Origin: Amoebophrya sp. AT5.2
Lineage: Eukaryota > Sar > Dinophyceae > Syndiniales > Amoebophryaceae
Length of the DNA: 24,735 bases
Assembly (NCBI GenBank): GCA_005223375.1
Contig: RXOD01004288.1
Coordinates: 1-24,735 of the forward strand
Reading direction: 5' to 3'
In this document: positions 1 through 9,100 of the stretch, in pieces
Position numbering within the stretch: position 1 is the first letter of the stretch
How the letters are laid out: each line of letters starts with the position of its first letter
Position numbers and translations under genes: made by a program
Notes under the pieces: generated by a model
Seen by the model: only the letters and a program-made list of their open reading frames with translations
Told to the model about the DNA's origin: nothing
The model's database searches: none

Positions 1-124
1 CGCCGCGTCGTTCCGCAGCCGCCCGACGCATCCGCAGCCGACGCGTCGAGTTCTCCGCCCGTCCGTTGCCGGCGGCAGTTCCTTAAGTTCTTGCGGCGAC
101 GCTGCGTAATGTTCTTCCTCCCTC

Positions 125-409
125 CTTGATTTCTGGTTGTAACGATGTGCAGCGTTTTTCGCCCCCCCTCGTCCCCCCTTGGTTTGTGGCTGTAACGCTG
201 TGAAACGTTCTGCGCCCCCCCTGGTTTCTGGCTGTAGCGCTGCTGTGACGCTCTTTCTCCTCCCCTGGTTTCTGGCTGTAGCGCTGCTGTGGCGCTCTCT
301 CTCCTCCCCTGGTTTCTGGCTGTAGCGCTCCTGTAACGCTCTCTCTTCTCCCCTGAGTTCTGGCTGTAACGCTGCCGTGACGCTCGTTCTCCTCCCTGAG
401 TTCTGGGGA
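125..409. repeat. Tandem repeat, ~44-bp unit, about six copies
   Basis: A unit beginning CTGGTTTCTGGCTGTA and ending in a C/T-rich run recurs with starts near 125, 179, 221, 265, 309 and 353. The copies at 221, 265 and 309 are nearly identical; the first two and the last are more diverged, and a fragment follows 397. Spacing is about 44 bp except for the first, longer copy. Confidence 0.8.
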
Positions 410-567
410 GCGTGACAGAGCGTGACACGGAAAGCGTTACATCGCCAGTACTTAGGGAAGGAGAGGGTGGCTCTTATGTTGGGCGCTATGCGGCGCTCGC
501 TGACTCTTACGGGGAACCCCCCAGACCCCTGCAGCCGCCCCTCGCAATGGCGCCCCTGCAGTGCCGC

Positions 568-617
568 GCCACCCTGGCGCGCCCCCTGGGAGCAACTCGC
601 AATGGCGCCCCTGGGAG
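568..617. repeat. 50-bp direct repeat, copy 1
   Basis: Reads GCCACCCTGGCGCG and onward to CTGGGAG. It is identical over 50 bases to 798-847. The two copies bracket the GAGACGA dyad array. The motif AATGGCGCCCCTG recurs several more times between 545 and 895. Confidence 0.85.
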
Positions 618-641
618 AAATGGCGCCCCTGCAGCTCGATG

Positions 642-793
642 GTCGTCTCGTCTCAGAGACGAAGCGATCCTTTTTTCCGAGACGATCCCCTCGTCTCGCT
701 GATCGTCTCGTCTCGGAGACGAAGCGATCCCCTCGTCTCGATGATCGTCTCGTCTCAGAGACGAGACGATCCTTTTTTCCGAGACGAGACGAC
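642..793. repeat. GAGACGA/TCGTCTC dyad-symmetric array
   Basis: The block alternates TCGTCTC with its complement GAGACGA, spaced by GCGATCC and two TTTTTT runs (671-676 and 772-777). Segments such as CGTCTCGTCTCAGAGACGA are near-perfect inverted repeats, so the strand could fold into several hairpins. It is bounded by the 50-bp direct repeats. Confidence 0.8.
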
Positions 794-797
794 CGTG

Positions 798-847
798 GCC
801 ACCCTGGCGCGCCCCCTGGGAGCAACTCGCAATGGCGCCCCTGGGAG
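798..847. repeat. 50-bp direct repeat, copy 2
   Basis: Identical to 568-617. Followed by further partial copies of the AATGGCGCCCCTG motif up to about 895. Confidence 0.85.
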
Positions 848-1468
848 CAACTCGCAACGGCGCCCCTGCAACCCCCTCGCAATGGTGCCCCTGCAGCGCC
901 ATCCTGCGCCGCGAGCTGCACCCCCTTGCACCCCGGGCCCGCAGGGGTCTGCGGGGGTCCCCCCCTTGCGTGTCTCCACACCCTGCGGGCCCCCGCAGGG
1001 GTCTGGGGGCTCGGAGGCCAGTTCAGCGCTTGCGGACCGCTAACTGGCCAAGTTAGGGTCCGGCCACCCGGGTGGCCGGGCCTTAATTTGCCTGTCAAGT
1101 TACGGCCTTATTTGTTACCCCGCTCTTATTAGTGTTGTAAATTCTAAAATACTGCAACTGCCCTGAGGGAACTAAACACTAGTAAGAGAATAGCAGCGGA
1201 ATGAGAGAGAATAGGAGGGAATAATTTTTATTTTACTCTTTGTGTGAAGCGAAGAAAATGAAATACTGTTCACGCAAATCACACACCGTAGACGTACCAA
1301 GACAAAGACTTAGACCTATACAAAAGACGGCGACCTAGACCCAACAAAAGACTGCGACCAAGAGCTAGACCTACAGCTCAACGTCAACTATGGCTAATAT
1401 GGTGCTAAAAATGAGAAACGAATTTATACTTCATGTCCGTATTTTTTCTGCGACAATATTTCTAGTAC

Positions 1469-1930
1469 CCTGCTTGATCCAGTCGTCGACGAATTTGCAT
1501 CTTGCGACGAAGTCGAAGACATAGCTCATCGCTGGTTTTAAGGACGGGTATGACACGCCCAACCACGGCGGCGGGATCGCATTCGTCAGAAACCCGTTTG
1601 CCACCTCCTCCAGCTCGGGTGAGAAGATCACCAGCCCTTTCGCCGCTTTCCCCAGGTTCGAACACGTGTCCACAATCTTGTTGTACAGCTTGATGAACTT
1701 GATCAGCTCGTTTAGCAAGACGGTGTTCAGACACTGGTCGTATTTCACCGGGTATTTCCGGCCCACCGCCCCTAGGTCGAAGGCTTCCGGGCACAACGCG
1801 ATCACCTGCTCGGCGAGGCCGCAGTACCGTTGCTCCGGAGTTTCGGCCTTGGCCCCCTCGTCTTCGTCGTCGCCACCGCCGCCGCCGAAGGAAGACATCA
1901 GCGACATAGCAGACTTCAACATCGTCACAC
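1469..1930 (-). CDS. Dynein exon: C-terminal domain, last one in the window
   Basis: VTMLKSAMSLMSSF is followed by a Gly/Asp/Glu-rich insert. Then come NTVLLNELIKFIKLYNKIV, KGLVIFSPELEEVANGFL, PPPWLGVSYPSLKPAMSYVFDF and DDWIKQG. The frame then runs to a stop at 1431 with residues unlike any dynein. The donor CAGG|GTACTA at 1469/1468 is more likely, leaving the FWLSGFFF-type terminal segment for a further exon not found in the window. Confidence 0.9.
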
Positions 1931-3106
1931 CTAGGTGAGTAAGTTAGCAAGGAAGCGTCGATCACGATGGATGAATGATCATGACGATGAGGATGAAGAC
2001 CATGTCCATGACATTGAATTTCAGATTACTACATAATTGTAAAGTAGAACTACAGCGAACTAGTATCGCACCTCCGGGCCGCTGATGTGTTCTTGACCCC
2101 GCTCGCCTTTAGATAGAAATTCCAAAAAATCGTCCCTGATCAGAGTCGCGCACGGGCCAACGCGAAGCAGGTAGTGCTACTTTCACTTTCTAAAGTAAAT
2201 AGTAAATACCTTCGTTGATCGACGCCGTGAGACTGGCGTTGGGGTGCAGCCAGAACACCTCCGGGGTGTGGTTCAGTGGCAGGCTGTCGATGTACGCTTG
2301 ATGTTCCGCGATGGTGCTCGCGTTTGGCGAGTAGTAGATGCCGGAAATCGAGAATCTGTAGTCGTCCTCCAAAATCTTCGGCGTGTAGAAATCCTTGATG
2401 ATTTCCACCTGTGTAGTGGGTTTATGCATTCATTGATGAGTGTCTGAATGAGGTGGGGCGAGTGGAGCAGCAAAACCCCAAAGCGGATTTCCAGTCGTTC
2501 TTGCTGCCGAACCAATAACTTCGTGAATCCGAAACAAGTGACACCAGCGTGGGCATCCGCCAACATGTGAGATGAAGAAATCGAAATCATAGGTACGATC
2601 AATCTCCTGTCTTGCCCGTCCGTGACGCGTCCGCCGTAGTTGGCTTCGGCGACCATGTAGTTGAGCGCCGCATACGGAGTCTCTGAGAAGTCCTCCAAGA
2701 AATTGCGGAGCTGCTTCTGCGAGATATCCAGATCCGGCTCGGAGAACCCATATTGGACGTTCCACCCGATTGGACCGAACGCACGCCGCTCCAGGATCAT
2801 GCCGTGGAAGAAGCACAAACCGAACAACAGCTTCTTGAACGTCGTCGGCTTGGAGGAGGACTCGAACCACTCCTCGTCCATACCTGGATTCAAAAAATTT
2901 TCAACATGTTCTGCCGGAAACAACAACAAAAACATCGATCTACTTCTAGTTCTACTACTGCTTCTACAATCGCAAGGCTATAAAAGAGTTTTCACTTTGT
3001 ATTTGTGCTTCCAAGCGGCACCCGCGGCTTAGATGTACAGTTAGTCACTGTGCCTATGATTTGATACACCCGCCGTGGCACTCCTATACTGATTTTGAAT
3101 AAATTC

Positions 3107-3140
<34 letters not shown>

Positions 3141-6100
3141 TTCTCTCCGCTCTTCGCCGCAGAGGGCGCACCGTAGAGAATCTCGCAGTACCTCGGTACG
3201 CCCTCTGCAGCGAATTGCGCAGGCCCTTTGGCGGTTCGATGGTCATCTTGATTCCGCCCTGGAGGATCGAGATGGGGAAGTCCGGTGACGGGCACGCCGT
3301 GAGCCACAGCCGGAACGCGGGGTTCAAATCCTCCGGTTTCCACGCTTCAATCTTCCCCTCGAGGATCGGCATGTACGAGATACCCAGGTGGCAGTTCTGC
3401 AGCAGAACCCACTTCCCGTTGGCCGAGCCGTCCTTGATCCCGGCGGTGGCCTTGGGCCCCTGCCCCTGCCCAAGCGAGATCGGGACGATCTTGGACAGCA
3501 TGTCGTGCTTGATCGCGAGCGCCGTTACGTCCGCCATCGGATCAGAACCCGACGAAAGGATAAAAATCAAGGGAACCATCGGGGTCGAATCCAGGAACCA
3601 CGTCGGCAGGTCGAATGGCGGCACGAGGAGGTACTCGCGGCCTAGCTTCGCAAGCACCTGTGAAGAAAACGGCTCAGCTTTCCTCCAAAGAGACCGATAC
3701 GGTGCATGTATTACTAAATAAATAAGTACTATGTTGTCCTCGGGGTCCCGAACAGTACACCATCACCATCTTCAGCGTACTTATCTCGTATAAAAGAATT
3801 GATCTTTCGTTTGAGTGTGCCTTTCTGAATCTGAGTCCGAATGCTAATAAATTCCAAGAATTCCCATGGTTCTATTCATTGTCACTGAGAATTGGCGCTA
3901 GCCTCCTTTTCGAAGCAAGTCGAACCCAGTAGCCGGGACAGAGGAAAGAGATGAATTTGATATACTTCAGTAGTGAACAAAGAATGGAACAGACAATAAG
4001 TAAAGTAGAAGGAAAAGACCGCTGGGCGGCATAAGATGCACAGAGTACTAAAAGGAAGTACAATTTCCTGGATCGCTGTCACGGTGGCGTCGGTGCGCAG
4101 CGCGAACATGGTCAACGCTTTTTGCAGCGGGTTGCACTTCTGCTTGAAGTTTTTCGGCCACTCCACTTCCGCGGCCATGGGGTCCTCCGAATCAAACACG
4201 GCCTTCCATCCTTCCAGGTTCGCGGCGAAGTCCGCCGTGAAGCCTTCGAACGCGTCGTTCAGAGTTGTCAAGGTCTGTACACGTGCCCACGACACCTCCG
4301 TGAGCCAGTCGGAATTCTCCGGCTTCGGCTCCGTGGCCGCACCTGTTCAAGAAGCAAGCGGTTGCGGCTACTATATTTCAATTCAAGTAATTTCACCATT
4401 TGTTCCGACGCGCAACACAAAGCGAGCCCTCTCGGGGGCTCGTGTGATAAATTCTCGGCAGAGGGGTTCGTCGGCATTCTATCTAGCTCTAGGTCTAGGC
4501 GGTTGTACCAGTATAAGATACTGAACGGGTCCCAACAACAGCAGCAATACGGAGACAATATACAAGCAAGAAAAAACAGCATCGCCGCCGACAGCAAGAA
4601 AAAACAGCCGCTCATCACCTGGTAAGCATGTGAGCAGCATGAGCAGCTGCGTCTGGTTCAGTTCTTTGTCAGTCTCCTGGCATTTCAAGCACAACATCAA
4701 CGAGTACAGCAGTTTGTCCTTTGCGAAAAGACTGCGGCACACCATGTCGTACAGCCTGGCCAAGAACGAGCGGAACAGCTCCTGCAACCGGTCGTCCTTC
4801 GCCTCCTTGGCCTCCGCGCGCTGTACTGACACCACGAATTGTATGATGAACCAATCGAGTGAGAACTCATACATCGGGTCCACGATCCGCAAATCCGAAA
4901 TGATGAAAAACAGTGCCGCACACCGAAAAGAGTGCGGCGTGTACGAGACGCGGGTCTCCGCGATCGTCGCAGCCGTCATCTCTTGCACTTTCACCTGGGT
5001 GTCGATGTCGATGTCGTAGTCGTGTCAGTATTTAAAAGAAATCGTCAGAAGAGAGAGAGAGAGAGAGAAGCCACCTCCTCCGCGAAGCGTAAAGGGGAAA
5101 AAGTGCTCGGCGTGGACAAAGCAGTAAAGGTTTAGAGCTGACCCCGGAGCTCTCTACCACTACACGCGTGATCCTTCGGCAACCATTCTTCTTTTTGGGC
5201 ATGCTCTATTTTCAGGGATATAAATGGGCCAGCCACGTCCGTCTGCCACTGATACAGCGTCAGCATGGTGAGATTGCCAAAAAAGAAGGTCTCGTGTATT
5301 CGTCGAGGAACGGAGCGAAGTGGCTATCGATGTCGGGACCGCCCAGGGAGGAACCACTTTCTCTTTCTCCCCCATCGCACTAAGGCCTCCCCAGCATGAA
5401 GAAGAAACTCATACATGAGAGAGTGGTCCCGCAGGACCGCGGTCGTCGTCGTTTTGCCGCTATTAACCCAAACGTTTTCTTATTCTTTCGACAAAGTGGA
5501 ATTTGTAAAATTTAATAGAAGAAGGCAGCCAAGATGAACCTGCTCCCCGATTCTTGTGGAGGTGATCTTCGATGACGCGAGCGTGTTGATAAGCTCCTCG
5601 TCCTCCAGAATGTCACCCGACGACGCGGACAGCAGCGCGAGGATCTTGTTCTCGATCTCGGCCAGCTCAGCCTTCGACTCCGCACTATCGATCACCAGCT
5701 GAATGCGGCTTGCTTCGATTTCCGGCTCCTCCAACGCGATCAGCTGGCCCAACATCGCGTCTGTGAGACCATCCGCGGTGGCCATAAAGTTCAATAAGCA
5801 CGCGGCCACGCAGATCTCCGGCGCGTAGTGAGGGTTCGGAAGTTTCGTCGTGAAGTACAGCTTGAACTCCTTGGCGTACTCAATGGTGGAGTCACCTGTC
5901 CGAATGTCCGAAGGAATGGAATAAGTAATCTTCGTCTTCCGCAGTGAAGTGATGAAAAAATTATGAGTCGGAGTCCTCGCACTCCTTGGGCGGTGCTGAA
6001 AAATAAGTAGGCTTCCGCATACCTCTGCTCAGCTTCCGATACAAATTCATTGGATCAATTACAATTTCAATTTTATTTTTAGCTACTACGTCGAAAAAAA

Positions 6101-9100
6101 CGCTGTGCATTCCGCTAGTTTTATTCAGCGCTAGCCTCCACAGTAAAAACAAAAAGTAGGTACTTCTACTTTACCCAATCGGATCATTTCCTGCGCCCCC
6201 TGCTTGAAGGTCGCCTTCAGAAGTAAAGGGTTCAGCATTGCGTCGATGGTGAGTCCAATATTCTCGATGAGCACCGGCGTTCCAAACGAGATGCAAGTTT
6301 CCAATTGCCGCGCGTAATTCTGGTTCAGCCGGACGACCTTAAGCTTCTCGCCGTGGGTCTTCTTCACCCACTTGTTCGCTTGGTTCTGTGGATCGATCAT
6401 CAGCGGCCAGCGGCGCGAGTTGTCCAGAATGATAGCGTTATCGATCGACAACCCGTCGTTCGGCAGCGCATTGATAACCCACTTGCGGATCTTCACCTGG
6501 TTCCCGATGCAATTCGCGAGGGTGAACTCGGTGGAGGCGGGGATGTGCAGTTCGGTCAGCTTTGCCAGCCAGCGGTCGCACGCCTCCTTCCGGTACACGC
6601 CCGTGAAGCAACCGAGGTAGGCCAGAATTCCGGAGGCGACCAAGATGTCGCCCGTCAAATTCGTGTAGTCCTTGCCGAGTTTGGCGGAGTTCTGCGTCCA
6701 CGCCGCCTTCTCGCCGCCCAGACCGGTGATCAATTTCTCCGCGCGGATCAGCTTTGCGCGGCAGTCATCGGAGTTCCTCTGCAGCTCTTCCATCTTGTTT
6801 TTTGCCTCGTTCAGCTGGTTCACAAGTTTGTCCACGAGAGCGATAACCTCCGCGAGCTCGGCCTTCTTGGTAGCGAGCAGTTCCATGGCGTCCGCGGCGG
6901 ACTTCTCGGCCTTGGCGAGCTTGGCGCGCTTCGGCCCGACCTCCTTGGCGACCTTGTCGTACACGACCATGGCACGCACCCACTTACAGATACCTGGTTT
7001 CACGATTCGAAAAGGCAGCATGATCGATTCGAAAAGGCAGCTGCACACCTTCCCCGTGAAAGAAAGAGAGCCTGGTGCACGTGAAGATGAAGCTGAAGCT
7101 GAACCCCAAGCTGAAGATCGTCCTTGTACGTAGTACATATCAAGCACTCGCCGCGCCTGCGGCGCGGCGGAAGGGCTTTAGTTCTACGCTTAAAGTGGCA
7201 GAAGGCTAAGGCGGCTGGCACTTATTGTTTAAAGTAAGTCGTCGTCGAGGGCCAAGAAGACTTCATTGAAGGGCACCGGGGGCGCGAAAGTTCTCCCGAG
7301 CCCCCTCCCGGGGCCTCTCCCAGACCCTTCCCGAGCCCTCTCCCCGACCCCTCCCAGAGACCTCTCCCGGCCCCCCCGGGGCCTCTCACGGACCCTTCCC
7401 GAGGCCTTTCCCGGAGCCCTCTCCCGGAGCCCTCTCCCAGACCCTCGTCTGAGCCCTCTCCCGGATCCCTCCCGAGCCTTCTCCCGGACTATCCCCCGGG
7501 ACCCCTGCCGGGCCCTCTCCAGGGACCCCTCCCGGACTCCACTCCGCCCGAGCTCTCTTCCAAGCCCTCTGTCTCCCGGCCCCTCTCCCGGACCATCCCC
7601 CGGGACCCCTCCCTGGCCATCTTTCGGGACCCTTCCCGAGAGCCCTCCCGGGCCCTCTCCCGACCCCTCCCCCGGACACCTGCCCCGGACCCCTCCTGAG
7701 ACCTCTCCCGGGCCCCGTCGGGGCCCTCTATCGGTGCGGCGAAGGGCTGAAGAAATGCGAAAAACCTTCAGTAGGGGCGTCAGAAGAATGCACCTACAGA
7801 AGGTGACGCGCCGACCTTCAGAAGGTTTGGAAAATCTTCAGAAGGTCCGCTCTGATTCAAAAACGAACGACCTTCTGAAGGCCTTAGTCTTCTGAAGGTC
7901 ATTCTTGACGAAATTGCTTGGACCTAACTGAAGGCCGGCATCTTCTGAAGGTCAAAAAGTACATTTGGCTTCAGAAGATAAACCTTCTGAAGGTTTAAAA
8001 ACCTTCACAAGCTAATGGCCGGGGTTTGTTGAATTTGATTTCGAACCTTCTGAAGGTTTTTTGATGTCAAAACCTTCTGAAGGTATGGAAAACCTAAGAC
8101 TTGACCTACTGAAGGTCCGGACCTTCTGAAGGTTTTCGCAATTTCAAAAAAATTGCGAATCCCGATGCTATGACAAGAAAAGCCGGAGGATTTCGCGGAG
8201 TGGTATTTTTAAACCTACTGAAGGTTTTTGCGGCGTTTTTTAGACCTTCAGAAGGTAACCTACTGAAGGTATTTCAGCAACTTAGTCTTATAGTCTTTAT
8301 ATATTTTTATTACATCGATGGAGGAGCACTTACAAATTCAACTTATCTCTAGCAACCACAAAATCCAAACTAAGTACCCATGGCTGCGATGGAGGCTTTT
8401 TTGATGATGTCGGGGTCAAACATCTCGGAGTCGTACAGGGGCTGCACTTTCGTGATGGTTTCCTGGGTCATGTTGTCCTTGTCGTAATTTACCATCCTCT
8501 CTAGCAATCTTGGATCGCCCAGCAGCTCTTTCTTCGCCGGCTCCCAGAAATCGTCGACTTTCCCTTTCCCGTCCGGTGCCGCCACCTTCACCGGCTTCAC
8601 GCCGAACATGTAGCACAGGGCTTGGGAAGTCAGAATCACCCCTGCCGGCGGAGTCTTCATTGCCTTCACCTCTCCAATGTCGCCCTTGGAAAGCTTGGAC
8701 AAAGCATCCACAGCAGCCTCCAGCGCGGGCATGTTAGAGGGGTGAAAAACCCATTTTCGGCGGCATTTCTGGCGTGTTGCTCGTTCGGGTGTTGTCGAGA
8801 CCGAATACGAGACAAAATACCAGACGAAATACGAGACAACGCAGAACATTCTCGGCGCCTCCTGCTTGTCACTTTGCGCCGCCAGCTTCCTCCCTAGCAT
8901 AGGCGAGCACAATGTATGAGACCAAATACAAGACAAAAACAAAATACGAGACCAAATACAAGAAAATACAGCCCGTCGCCTGAGTGGCATCGATCATACG
9001 AGATCAGCAACCTAACACCCTACAAGAGCTCCACTCCCACAGGCATGTCCCGATAAATAGGGGTTGATCCTCCCCTTAAGCATGGCCGCGGCGAGGTCCT

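Larger units (their letters stand above)
1..1468. other. Non-coding, repeat-rich stretch (probable dynein intron running off the window)
   Basis: I find no dynein-like or other convincing coding sequence here on either strand. The last dynein exon in the window ends at 1469 with a GT donor, so on the minus strand this stretch should be the next intron, continuing beyond position 1. It holds a tandem array (125-409), a pair of 50-bp direct repeats (568-617 and 798-847) around a GAGACGA dyad array (642-793), then an AT-richer tail (about 1130-1440). Open frames at 412-1132 are low-complexity artefacts of GC-rich repeats. Confidence 0.55.
6994..8377 (-). other. Large dynein intron carrying two repeat blocks
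   Basis: A GT-AG intron (donor GTACTT, acceptor CAG|GT) of 1,384 bp between the microtubule-binding-domain exon and the CC2 exon. It is the longest complete dynein intron in the window. It contains a C/T-rich degenerate repeat (about 7290-7740) and the 13-bp near-palindrome array (about 7760-8270). No coding sequence is supported in it. Confidence 0.85.

Noticed and set aside
422..1132. Plus-strand frame of 236 residues
   Set aside because: It is made of the GAGACGA array and CGCCCCTG repeats; Arg/Pro/Ser low complexity, with no domain.
3319..3331. tRNA T-loop-like GGTTCAAATCC
   Set aside because: It lies in the dynein AAA6 exon on the antisense strand, with no matching acceptor or anticodon arm.
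7266..7895. Plus-strand Pro/Ser-rich frame of 209 residues
   Set aside because: It is a translation of the C/T-rich degenerate repeat inside a dynein intron.
7760..8270. CRISPR-like array
   Set aside because: The repeats are only 13 bp, spacing is irregular, there are no cas genes, and it sits in a eukaryotic intron.
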